This document shows, piece by piece, positions 10,469-17,849 of a DNA stretch of 64,000 nucleotides; positions within the stretch are counted from its first letter, which is position 1, and each line of letters starts with the position of its first letter. The translations under genes and the position numbers were made by a program. Source of the stretch: Rhizobium tropici CIAT 899 (GTDB taxonomy: Bacteria; Pseudomonadota; Alphaproteobacteria; Rhizobiales; Rhizobiaceae); assembly GCF_000330885.1 (NCBI RefSeq), contig NC_020059.1, positions 237,001 to 301,000 on the forward strand, read 5' to 3'. The notes below the pieces were generated by a model. That model was given only the letters and a program-made list of their open reading frames with translations. It was not told where the DNA came from and ran no database searches.

Positions 10469-11532
10469 ATCCGGTCGGGTCTCGGCGCCGCCGTGCTGCC
10501 GCGCACGATCAGCGTGACGCCGATCATCTCGCGCTCAGCCGGTACGGCATCGTGAAGAACGGCTTGCACCGCACGTTCCGCGATCTCGGCAAAGGGCTGG
10601 GCCATCGTCGTCAGGCCCGGCTCCACCATGCCGCCTTCCGGCACGCCGTCGAAGCCGATGACGGAGACGTCTTGCGGCACTGACAGGCCTCGTGCCCGCA
10701 GCCAGTTGATCGTCAGAAGCGCGATATTGTCCGACATGGCGAGGATCGCCGTCGGCGGCTCCGGTGCGGAAAACAGATAGTCAAGCCCGGCTTCGACGCT
10801 TGGCTTGTCGTTGAGGGTCTCGAAGATCGGCACGTCCTCACGCTCAATTCCGAACGCTTCGAGTGCCTGCCAATAGCCGAGCGCTCGATCGCGCGAGGTG
10901 GAATACATCGCCCGGCCGATCCCGGCGACGCTGACCGGTCCGACATGGTCGTCCGAGAGTTCGGTGGCGAGCACGCCGAAACGCCTGTGGCCCAATTCCG
11001 CCAGATGCCGCGCCGCAACGGCCGCGCCTCCGACGTTGTCGACGCTGATCGAGGGGATCGACCCATCCTCGTCATTCAAGGCGAGCGCGATGAAGGGCAA
11101 TTGCCGTTCGCGGGTCAACTGCACCAGCTTTTCGCCGCCTTCCACGCAGAGCAGGATGAAGCCGTCGACCAGCGCGCTCTTGATATTCCAGTCGAGCTTG
11201 TGCCGATCCTTGGCCGAGACCAGAGCGAGACCCGTGCCGCTGGCATCGCAGATCTCGGATACGGCCGCCAGCAGCGCTCTCGCCCATGGATCATCGAAGA
11301 AATAGGCCAGCGGCTCGACGGCGGCGACGCCGATGGCATTGACCTTTCCGGCTCGCAGCAGCCGGCCCGTCAGGCTCGGCCCGGCATAGCCAAGCCGCTT
11401 TGCAGTCTCAAGCACATGCTCACGCACTTCCTCGCGCACCACTTCGGGCCGGTTGAAAACATTGGAGGCGGTGCCCTGCGATACGCCTGCCGCCTTGGCG
11501 ACATCTGCGAGCTTGATGGTGCCCTTGGCCAA
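10465..11532 (-). CDS. LacI-family transcriptional regulator
   Basis: This is a 355-residue repressor with an N-terminal LacI helix-turn-helix (IKLADVAKAAGVSQGTASNVF) and hinge, followed by a periplasmic-binding-like sensor domain (VSVIGFDGVPEG near the C-terminus). The best start is a TTG at 11532, because AAGGAG sits seven bases upstream and the resulting protein begins in the usual LacI way (MAKGTIKLADV). Three 14-bp operator-like sites lie immediately upstream at 11574-11667, the nearest 42 bases from this start, so autoregulation is likely. The effector is unknown; sugars or nucleosides are usual for the family. Confidence 0.93.
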   Translation of the reverse strand: MAKGTIKLADVAKAAGVSQGTASNVFNRPEVVREEVREHVLETAKRLGYAGPSLTGRLLRAGKVNAIGVAAVEPLAYFFDDPWARALLAAVSEICDASGTGLALVSAKDRHKLDWNIKSALVDGFILLCVEGGEKLVQLTRERQLPFIALALNDEDGSIPSISVDNVGGAAVAARHLAELGHRRFGVLATELSDDHVGPVSVAGIGRAMYSTSRDRALGYWQALEAFGIEREDVPIFETLNDKPSVEAGLDYLFSAPEPPTAILAMSDNIALLTINWLRARGLSVPQDVSVIGFDGVPEGGMVEPGLTTMAQPFAEIAERAVQAVLHDAVPAEREMIGVTLIVRGSTAAPRPDRI

Positions 11533-11573
11533 TGAAATGCTCCTTATGTTTCCGGCGGATACTAGCAACGAAG

Positions 11574-11587
11574 TTGTATCGGTTCAA
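11574..11587. promoter_or_regulatory. LacI-type operator 1
   Basis: The site TTGTATCGGTTCAA is an imperfect palindrome with the central CG typical of LacI-family operators. It lies 42 bases upstream of the lacI-type start and is the least symmetric of three related sites, matching the palindromic copy at 11654-11667 in 12 of 14 positions. Confidence 0.65.
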
Positions 11588-11593
11588 TTCTTC

Positions 11594-11621
11594 TTGACAG
11601 TGGGGTTTTGAAGCGTACGAT
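11594..11621 (+). promoter_or_regulatory. Sigma70-like promoter, TTGACA-N16-TACGAT
   Basis: A perfect -35 TTGACA at 11594-11599 is followed after 16 bases by TACGAT at 11616-11621. It points toward the 97-residue ORF at 11686. The -10 element ends at the first base of operator 2, so a bound LacI-type repressor would block it. Confidence 0.6.
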
Positions 11622-11634
11622 TGAACCGATTCAA
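11621..11634. promoter_or_regulatory. LacI-type operator 2
   Basis: TTGAACCGATTCAA differs from the perfect palindrome at 11654-11667 by one base. It overlaps the end of the predicted -10 element and would cover the transcription start. Its centre is 33 bp from that of operator 3, about three helical turns, and 47 bp from that of operator 1. Confidence 0.7.
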
Positions 11635-11653
11635 CAAGCGCCACGAGTCGATA

Positions 11654-11667
11654 TTGAATCGATTCAA
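11654..11667. promoter_or_regulatory. LacI-type operator 3, perfect palindrome
   Basis: TTGAATCGATTCAA is a perfect 14-bp palindrome with a central CG, the classic LacI/GalR operator form. It lies 18 bases upstream of the ORF start at 11686 and downstream of the predicted promoter, where repressor binding would block elongation or support looping with operators 1 and 2. Confidence 0.75.
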
Positions 11668-11685
11668 AAAATGAAAGGCGAACCA

Positions 11686-11979
11686 ATGCAAACCAACTAT
11701 CTCTTCAAGGATTTCTATGACGATCGATGGGGTGATCCCCGCAATCCGAATGCGGTCGAGCCGTCCTCAGCCGATGACAAGGGCGGAGCCGACCGGCAAG
11801 GTTTGCTGGGTCGACTGGCAAACATTTTCTGCCGCCGCCGGAAACATCCCTCGGCATGGTCCTTCACGATTCCAAGCGAAGTGCCTGACGCCGAATGTGA
11901 AGTCGACCAGAGGCATCGTAATGGGCTTGAAGACCCGAAGTTTCTCGCAATCGCCAAGGCTTTGTCGCGGAATTGCTAG
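11686..11979 (+). CDS. Small hypothetical protein controlled by the LacI-type operators
   Basis: The 97-residue ORF begins MQTNYLFKDFYDDRWGDPRN and shows no domain, signal peptide or membrane helix that I recognise. It is charged, with a basic patch CRRRKH near residue 52 and two cysteines. The frame is open upstream to 11608, but that extension runs through two operators, so I reject it. The ribosome site is weak (AAAGGCGA). The gene ends 33 bases before the convergent SDR gene and nothing else lies downstream on its strand. It may be a real small protein or what remains of a lost sugar operon. Confidence 0.5.
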   Translation: MQTNYLFKDFYDDRWGDPRNPNAVEPSSADDKGGADRQGLLGRLANIFCRRRKHPSAWSFTIPSEVPDAECEVDQRHRNGLEDPKFLAIAKALSRNC

Positions 11980-12012
11980 AACTACGCCATGGAGCGCACG
12001 AAATTTCGAGCC

Positions 12013-12741
12013 TCAGAAATTTTCCTTGTAGGGGCGCAGATCGAGCTCCTGCGTCCAGGCCGAAGGATGCTGGCGATGGATATGCCAGTAGCTCTCGGCG
12101 ATAGCGTCGATATTCAACAGCCCATCGGCATCCATATCCGGCCGCCGCGCGCGCAGCCGTTCCCCGTCGATGCCGCCATCTATGATGGTGTGGGCGACAT
12201 GAAGGCCGAGAGGTCCGAATTCGCGCGCCATGCTTTGGCTGATCATTCGAAGGCCGGCCTTGGCGGCGGCGAATTGCGCAAAGCCGGCCTTGCCGCGCAG
12301 GCTCGCGGAAGCGCCGGTGAAGATCACGGTGCCGCGGCCAAGCGGCGCCAGATGCCGCGCCGCCTCGCGTCCGACGAGGAAACCGCCGAAGCAGCAGATG
12401 CGCCAGAATTCTTCGAATTGGGCGGCCGTCAGATCGCGGAAGCCGATCTGGCGATTGATGCCGGCGTTGAAGACGACCAGATCGGGCGGAGCGATGTCGT
12501 CCCGAGCGGTAAAGGCGTGCTCGAATAGCCGGATGACCGCAGCTTCATCCGTCGCATCCGTTTCGATCGCCTCGGCGCTGCCGCCGGATGCCTGGATGGC
12601 AGCTGCCACTTGATCGATCTTCGCTGCGGTCCGGCCGGCAATGACGACATGATAGCCCTTATCCGCGAGAAGCCGGCAGAGTGCCGCACCCAGACCCTGC
12701 TCGGCACCTACGCCGACGATGATGGCGCTTGGCGTGCTCAT
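12013..12741 (-). CDS. Divergent short-chain dehydrogenase/reductase lacking the catalytic tyrosine
   Basis: This 242-residue protein has the SDR fold: a variant nucleotide motif GVGAEQGLG at 10-18, NAG at 92-94, a serine at 145 and Lys161. In the usual YxxxK position it reads FAAAK, so the catalytic tyrosine is replaced by Phe157. The first glycine motif also departs from the classical TGxxxGxG. A known classical-like SDR subgroup (SDR_c10) shares both features, so this looks like family history rather than a mutation. Its start overlaps the stop of the OYE gene by four bases, so the two are probably made together. Its activity as an oxidoreductase is uncertain. Confidence 0.85.
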   Translation of the reverse strand: MSTPSAIIVGVGAEQGLGAALCRLLADKGYHVVIAGRTAAKIDQVAAAIQASGGSAEAIETDATDEAAVIRLFEHAFTARDDIAPPDLVVFNAGINRQIGFRDLTAAQFEEFWRICCFGGFLVGREAARHLAPLGRGTVIFTGASASLRGKAGFAQFAAAKAGLRMISQSMAREFGPLGLHVAHTIIDGGIDGERLRARRPDMDADGLLNIDAIAESYWHIHRQHPSAWTQELDLRPYKENF

Positions 12742-13859
12742 TCGGCTGCCTCTCTAGCGTTCAGCGTCGGATAGTCGGTGTAACCCTCGGCACCGCCGCC
12801 ATAGAAGGTTGGGCGATGATAGGGATTAAGGGGAGCACCGCGACGAATGCGCTCCGGCAGATCGGGATTGGCGATGAACAGACGGCCGAAGGCGATGGCA
12901 TCGGCATGGCCCGCGGCAAGTGCCGCTTCAGCTGTATCAGGCCGGAAATTGCCGGCGGCGATCAGCGTGCCGGACCAGGCAGGCCGGAAGAGTTCCGCAG
13001 CCGAGGGCACGTTCTTGTGGTCGACCTCGGCCTGGCCGGCACCGCTGGCGCGCGGCTCGATCAGATGCAGATAGGCGAGGTTGAGGCGGTCCAGTTCGCG
13101 AATGACATGGCCATAGAGGCGTAAGGGATCGTCCTCGCCGCTGTCATTGGCGATGCCGAAGGGCGAGAGACGGACACCGACGCGATCCGATCCCCAGACT
13201 TCGGAAACCGCCTCGACCACTTCCAGCAGCAGCCGCGTGCGGTTCTCGATCGAGCCGCCATATTGGTCGGTGCGTTGGTTGGTGCGGGCCTGCAGGAACT
13301 GCTCGATCAGATAGCCATTGGCGCCATGGATCTCGACGCCGTCGAAGCCGGCTTGCTTGGCATTGGCGGCGGCTTGAGCATAGACGTCGATCAAAAGCGG
13401 CATCAGGTCGATATCGATCGCCTGCGGCGTCTCGAAGGGCACGCGCTCGAAGGAGGCCGTGAAGGCCTGTCCTTGGGCGGCAATGGCCGAAGGAGCAATC
13501 GGCAGAGCGCCATCAGGCTGGTGCGAGGAATGGGAGATGCGACCGACATGCCAGAGCTGCAGGAAGATCTTGCCGCCCTTGCAATGAACCGCATCCGTCA
13601 CTGTCTTCCAGCCGGCGATCTGTTCGGCCGTATGGATGCCCGGCGTGGCCGGCATGCCCTGTCCGGCGCGTGAAATCTGCGAGCCCTCGGAAATGATCAG
13701 TCCGCCCTCGCTGGCACGCTGGGCATAATATTCTGCATTCAAAGCCGAGGGCACATTGCCAGGCTGGCTCGCCCGCATGCGGGTCAGCGGCGCCATAACG
13801 ACGCGATGCGCAAGCTCATAGGGGCCGATGGAAAGAGGCGAAAACAAAGTGGCTGTCAT
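12738..13859 (-). CDS. Old yellow enzyme family alkene reductase (NemA-like)
   Basis: This 373-residue FMN-dependent reductase has the family's landmarks: APLTRMRA near residue 23, QLWHVGR at 101-107, the substrate-binding pair His178/Asn181 in HGAN, YGGSIENR at 200-207 and a C-terminal GRLFIANPDLPERI. Such enzymes reduce the C=C bond of enals, enones, maleimides or nitro compounds using NAD(P)H, usually as defence against electrophiles. Its stop overlaps the start of the SDR gene (ATGA). No dedicated regulator is adjacent. Substrate is not deducible from sequence. Confidence 0.93.
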   Translation of the reverse strand: MTATLFSPLSIGPYELAHRVVMAPLTRMRASQPGNVPSALNAEYYAQRASEGGLIISEGSQISRAGQGMPATPGIHTAEQIAGWKTVTDAVHCKGGKIFLQLWHVGRISHSSHQPDGALPIAPSAIAAQGQAFTASFERVPFETPQAIDIDLMPLLIDVYAQAAANAKQAGFDGVEIHGANGYLIEQFLQARTNQRTDQYGGSIENRTRLLLEVVEAVSEVWGSDRVGVRLSPFGIANDSGEDDPLRLYGHVIRELDRLNLAYLHLIEPRASGAGQAEVDHKNVPSAAELFRPAWSGTLIAAGNFRPDTAEAALAAGHADAIAFGRLFIANPDLPERIRRGAPLNPYHRPTFYGGGAEGYTDYPTLNAREAAE

Positions 13860-13994
13860 AAAATTCTCCTGCCTGGAGCCAAATTGCTCCCCGGGGCGGA
13901 AGGGCCTGTCAGCGGCGATTCGGTCTCGGGAGTTCGAATAAGATGATGGTCATCATTTATTCCAACGATCGGACATGCGCAACTGAATCTGATC

Positions 13995-14801
13995 TCAGGC
14001 GGCAATCCGAGCGAGGAAGGCGAGCAAGGCGGTGTTGAACTGCGCCGGCCGCTGCAGCGGTGCGAAATGGCTGACGCCGGGCAGAAAGATCAATTCCGCC
14101 CCGGGGATATGCCGGACAAGATAATCGGCGTGTTCGCGCTTGATGAACTCATCGTGCTCGCTATGCACGATGGCAACAGGCGCATTGATCTCTGCTAGAT
14201 CGGCGATGGTGTAGTTCGGCTCGGTCCGTTGCATCAGGCCGACAGCCTCGACGAAGGCATCGAACCTGTCCGGCGTGGCGGAAAGGGCTGCGTAATCCTT
14301 CGTATGGCGGGAGAAGCAGCGCTCGATGACCGGCGTCGCCACGAATTCCTTCGTGCCGCTCGGATCCATGTTGCAGGCAAAGAAAAAGACGCCGGAAACA
14401 CGCTCCGGATGGATTTTTCCAAGCACCATGCCGATGCAGGCGCCGTCGCTCCAGCCGGCCATGGCAGCCTTTTCGATCTTCAGCCTGTCCATGACGGCGA
14501 GAACGTCGGAGGCCATGAGCTCATACGTGTATGGTCGCTCGTCCCGTGTGCTGCGGCCATGGCCGCGGCTGTCTATGACGATAACCTGATGGCCTGCGTC
14601 GATCAGCGCCGGCACCTGATAGCCCCAATTGCCGCTGTTTCCGAGCCCGCCATGCAGAAGGATCACCGGTGCACCGCTGCCATGGGAAGCGTACCAGATA
14701 CGCGCGCCATCATGATCGACATGGCTTTCCACCTCGGTTTGCGGCAAGGGCGCGGCCCCTTCGGCTTCGAAGCGGTGAAGCTCATCGTCGCGAAATTCCA
14801 T
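13995..14801 (-). CDS. Alpha/beta hydrolase
   Basis: I start at the ATG at 14801 (268 residues) because GGGAGG lies five bases upstream; the in-frame GTG at 14807 would be too close to that site. The oxyanion segment LLHGGLGNSGNW lies near residue 48, the nucleophile elbow GWSDG at 116-120 (Ser118), the acid probably in HSEHDEF near 214, and the catalytic His in GVSHFAPLQRP near the C-terminus. The protein is cytoplasmic. The fold covers esterases, lactonases and C-C hydrolases; the substrate is unknown. It is followed downstream by the OYE gene after 135 bases, so joint transcription is possible. Confidence 0.88.
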   Translation of the reverse strand: MEFRDDELHRFEAEGAAPLPQTEVESHVDHDGARIWYASHGSGAPVILLHGGLGNSGNWGYQVPALIDAGHQVIVIDSRGHGRSTRDERPYTYELMASDVLAVMDRLKIEKAAMAGWSDGACIGMVLGKIHPERVSGVFFFACNMDPSGTKEFVATPVIERCFSRHTKDYAALSATPDRFDAFVEAVGLMQRTEPNYTIADLAEINAPVAIVHSEHDEFIKREHADYLVRHIPGAELIFLPGVSHFAPLQRPAQFNTALLAFLARIAA

Positions 14802-14885
14802 ACCCACCTCCCATTGCGCTGTCTCCTCCCGACAGCCATGCGGCGAGACTAGTCGATCCCAATGCGTTTTTTCAACAGGCAGTGA

Positions 14886-15767
14886 TCACGTCGCGGCGAG
14901 ATGCTCGAAAAGATCGCGGGCTGGCGTCGGCAGTTCTTCGTGCGAGCGGGCACAGACCGAAAGCCGGCGCGTCGCCCATGGGTCGGTCAGGCGAAGGACC
15001 GCAATTTTTGCGGATCGGCTGCAGCGCCGTGCTGCCGTTTCCGGCACGATGCCGAGGCCGATACCCTGGCCTGCCATCTCGCAGATGCTCTCAAATGTCC
15101 GCATCCGCACGCGCATTTTCAGTCGGACGCCGAGCCGCGCGGCCTGTGCATCGATGTGATCCTGCAGCGCCCCGCCTGCCAGGCCGACAAAATGCTCATG
15201 CAGGATTTCCGTGAAGCTGGTCTGCTTTGCCGCCGCAAGCGCACGATCGCGAGGCATCACCACCACCAGCCGGTCGATCGCGAAGGGCCGCAATATCAGG
15301 CCGGAGGTATCGGCCGCGTCCGATAGGATGCCGATCTCGGCCAGCTCGGCCGAAACGGCCCGCGCGATCTCGACGCTCTGGCGCTCCTTTAGATCGATGT
15401 CCGTTCGCGGGTTTCTGGCCATCCATTCGCCAAGGCGAGGCGGCAGATATTCGGCGATCGCCGCGGTGTTGGCGAGAAGCCGAATGGTTGCGCGCAGGCC
15501 GCTTGCATGTTCCCCAAGCTCGCCGCGCATCTGGGCGAGCTGCCGCTGGATCAGCCGGGCATGATGCGCCAGCGCCTCGCCAGCGGATGTCGGGCTCACG
15601 CCGCGTCGCCCGCGCTCCAGCAGCTTTACGCCGCCGTTTGCCTCCATGTCGCGCAGCCGCTCACTGGCAGCCGGCAGCGAAAGCCCGACATCGGCGGCTC
15701 CATGCGTGATGCTGCCGGCATCGACGACGGCAAGGAAAAGGCGAAGGTCGGTCAGGTCAAAGCGCAT
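14886..15767 (-). CDS. LysR-family transcriptional regulator
   Basis: The 293-residue protein begins MRFDLTDLRLFLAVVDAGSI, the standard LysR helix-turn-helix opening, so the ATG at 15767 is chosen over the upstream in-frame ATG at 15899, which lies inside the divergent gene. A C-terminal substrate-binding domain follows from about residue 90. The gene is divergent from the tauE-like gene 98 bases away, with a perfect 23-bp palindrome between them. By the usual LysR arrangement it probably controls that exporter and its own expression. The inducer is unknown. Confidence 0.93.
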   Translation of the reverse strand: MRFDLTDLRLFLAVVDAGSITHGAADVGLSLPAASERLRDMEANGGVKLLERGRRGVSPTSAGEALAHHARLIQRQLAQMRGELGEHASGLRATIRLLANTAAIAEYLPPRLGEWMARNPRTDIDLKERQSVEIARAVSAELAEIGILSDAADTSGLILRPFAIDRLVVVMPRDRALAAAKQTSFTEILHEHFVGLAGGALQDHIDAQAARLGVRLKMRVRMRTFESICEMAGQGIGLGIVPETAARRCSRSAKIAVLRLTDPWATRRLSVCARSHEELPTPARDLFEHLAAT

Positions 15768-15790
15768 GGACTGAAGAGTACCGCATCTCC

Positions 15791-15813
15791 AGCCTTCGGA
15801 AAAGCCGAAGGCT
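15791..15813. promoter_or_regulatory. Perfect 23-bp inverted repeat between lysR and tauE-like genes
   Basis: AGCCTTCGG and CCGAAGGCT (9-bp arms, 5-bp spacer) lie 23 bases upstream of the lysR start and 52 bases upstream of the exporter start. The position suits a LysR binding site. The GC-rich arms could also form an RNA hairpin in the lysR leader, so the role is an inference. Confidence 0.45.
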
Positions 15814-15865
15814 GACTTCGCTTCTTCCGCATTGTGCCGGTCTTTGTCTCTGCTACTGAAAAGGC

Positions 15866-16615
15866 ATGATGGATCATTCGATATGGCTCGTCGCGGCAAT
15901 CTTCGCGACCTTCTTCATCGCCGGCATGGTCAAGGGCATCACCGGCATGGGGCTGCCGACTGTGGCGATGGGAGTTCTGGGCACGCTGATCTCGCCGCTC
16001 GTCGCGGCCAGCCTGCTGATCGTCCCGTCTTTCGTTACCAATGTCTGGCAGCTGCTGGCCGGCCCTAGTTTTGGCGCGTTTGCCCGTCGTTTCCTCCTCT
16101 TGGTTCTTGCAGTAATCATCGGAACCTTCGCCGGCTCATATTTCCTTGCCGCCGACGATACGCGTCTGACGACCCCTGCGCTGGGTGCGGCACTCATCGT
16201 CTATGCCGGCCACGCTTTGCTCGCCCGTCAACTGCATGTGCCTGCAAGGTTCGAGCCGCTGCTGTCGCCGCTCGTCGGCGGGATCACCGGCCTGTTCACA
16301 GGAGCGACCGGCGTCTTCGTCGTGCCGGCAGTGCCCTATCTGCAGTCGCTCGGACTGGAGAAGGAGGAGCTGGTCCAGGCGCTCGGCCTTTCGTTCACCG
16401 TTTCGACGGTAGCACTCGCCGCCGCACTCGCCTGGCACGGCGTCTTCCGCATCGACAATCTCGCGCTCTCTACCCTCGCGATCGTCCCGGCACTTGCCGG
16501 CATGTGGGCCGGCCAGATCATTCGCAATCGCGTCAGTCCTGCCACTTTCCGCCGCTGGTTTCTGATTTGTCTGCTGGTACTTGGCGCAGAGATGGTGATG
16601 AAGGCTTCTTTCTGA
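15866..16615 (+). CDS. TauE/SafE family membrane exporter
   Basis: This 249-residue protein is nearly all hydrophobic, with about eight membrane segments. The start region contains FIAGMVKGITGMGLPTVAMG and the second half repeats a similar glycine pattern (GGITGLFTGATGVFVVP), the internal duplication typical of the TauE/SafE (DUF81) family. Members move sulfite, sulfoacetate or other organic anions across the inner membrane. The divergent lysR gene is the likely regulator. The substrate cannot be read from the sequence. Confidence 0.9.
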   Translation: MMDHSIWLVAAIFATFFIAGMVKGITGMGLPTVAMGVLGTLISPLVAASLLIVPSFVTNVWQLLAGPSFGAFARRFLLLVLAVIIGTFAGSYFLAADDTRLTTPALGAALIVYAGHALLARQLHVPARFEPLLSPLVGGITGLFTGATGVFVVPAVPYLQSLGLEKEELVQALGLSFTVSTVALAAALAWHGVFRIDNLALSTLAIVPALAGMWAGQIIRNRVSPATFRRWFLICLLVLGAEMVMKASF

Positions 16616-16663
16616 GGCAGTCTTGCCGGGCTGCCCGGTGCGCACCCATATGGAGTTTGTTTC

Positions 16664-17269
16664 ATGGCAGGATCCGAAGGATTGATGGAAGAAGAGCAGC
16701 GAGAGATTTCCGATAACAATCCATTGGCCGATGCCCTGCTGGTCGTCGATGTCCAGAATGCCTTCGTACAAGGCCCAGGCGCGGTCCCCGATCATGCCGT
16801 GTTGAGGTCGGCGGTGGAGGTCCTGCTGGACAAGGCGCGGTCAGCATGGGCTCCTGTGATTTTCCTGCAGAATGATGGTCCGGCAGGCGCGCCGGATGAG
16901 CCGTTTCAGCCGGGATGGAAACTCCATTATCCGCCCCTTTCCGGCGAGTTGGTCATCAGGAAAACGGAGGATGACGGCTTCGACGGCACCGACCTTGACA
17001 CTATTCTCACAGCCTTCGGCGTGAAGGATCTGGTGATATGCGGCGTGCTCTCGGAAATGTGCGTTGCCGCGACGGCGCGAGCGGCGCTTGAGCGCGGCTA
17101 TGGTGTACTGCTGCCGCATGATGCCCACGCCACCTATGATGTTCCCGCCGGTCCAGGCTCGCAGGGCGTGCCCGCAGCCATGGCGGCAAGGGCGGCGGAA
17201 TGGTCTCTTGGCGACGAGATCAGGATTTGTGCTTCGGCACGCGAAGTTCGTTTCAAAGAGCGAGCTTAA
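16664..17269 (+). CDS. Isochorismatase-family cysteine hydrolase
   Basis: The 201-residue protein carries the family's catalytic triad: Asp29 in LLVVDVQNAF, a lysine in VIRKTEDDGF near residue 100 and a cysteine in GVLSEMCVAAT near 132. The set includes nicotinamidases, N-carbamoyl amide hydrolases and ureidoacrylate-type hydrolases. GGAG lies eight bases before the ATG. It follows the tauE-like gene by 48 bases and may share its transcript. The convergent hxlR gene ends 17 bases beyond. The substrate is unknown; nicotinamidase is possible but the metal-binding histidines of that subgroup are not evident to me. Confidence 0.88.
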   Translation: MAGSEGLMEEEQREISDNNPLADALLVVDVQNAFVQGPGAVPDHAVLRSAVEVLLDKARSAWAPVIFLQNDGPAGAPDEPFQPGWKLHYPPLSGELVIRKTEDDGFDGTDLDTILTAFGVKDLVICGVLSEMCVAATARAALERGYGVLLPHDAHATYDVPAGPGSQGVPAAMAARAAEWSLGDEIRICASAREVRFKERA

Positions 17270-17286
17270 CCGCAGCCCTGCATCAT

Positions 17287-17739
17287 CTATTCCCCTTCCG
17301 GCACCTTCACGATAACCGTCTCGTCCGGGCCGATGGCACGCCCGTCCTGCGCCCGGATATCGAGCTGCACCGGCTGTCCCGTGGCGCGATCCACCAGTAG
17401 CGAATGCTCTTCCGCCGGCGCAAAGAGATGGCGTTCGCCGAATTGGCGCAGCGCCACCATCACCGGAAAGAGATCTTTTCCCATCGCCGTCAGCCGATAT
17501 TCCATGCGCGCACCGCCTTCGCTTGTCGGTACGAGCTCCAGAATGCCGCTTGCGACAAGCGTCCGCAGTCGCTCGGTCAAAATATTCTTGGCAATGCCGA
17601 GGCTCTTTTGAAATTCGCCGAAGCGCGTCAGCCCGTCGAAGGCGTCGCGTACGATCAGGAGCGACCACCAGTCGCCGATCACGTCGAGCGAACGCGCGCT
17701 CGGACAATAATCACCCTTTAGGCTCTTTCGCGCGACCAT
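17287..17739 (-). CDS. HxlR-family winged-helix regulator
   Basis: This 150-residue protein starts with the HxlR pattern CPSARSLDVIGDWWSLLIVRDAF, containing the near-invariant cysteine at residue 12, followed by RFGEFQKSLGIAKNILTERL as the recognition part of a winged helix. The C-terminal third is an extra beta-rich tail (TGQPVQLDIRAQDG). HxlR proteins often sense electrophiles or oxidants through the N-terminal cysteine. The gene is divergent from the MFS transporter, with 110 bases between starts, and probably represses it. Confidence 0.93.
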   Translation of the reverse strand: MVARKSLKGDYCPSARSLDVIGDWWSLLIVRDAFDGLTRFGEFQKSLGIAKNILTERLRTLVASGILELVPTSEGGARMEYRLTAMGKDLFPVMVALRQFGERHLFAPAEEHSLLVDRATGQPVQLDIRAQDGRAIGPDETVIVKVPEGE

Positions 17740-17782
17740 GCGCTTAAGCCTTCTCGGTCATTTGTCTGCAAGAATAGTTGCA

Positions 17783-17829
17783 TGATTAAACCAATAATGT
17801 TACTCGGTAGATGGTTTCATTATTAAACC
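17783..17829. promoter_or_regulatory. Possible HxlR binding region with repeated TTAAACC boxes
   Basis: The divergent gap contains ATTAAACC twice in direct orientation (within 17784-17792 and 17822-17829) and an inverted GGTTT...AAACC pair at 17813-17829. The placement, just before the MFS start, suits a repressor site, but the palindromes are short and the call is tentative. Confidence 0.35.
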
Positions 17830-17849
17830 GAAGAATCGGGAGTTTTGCA

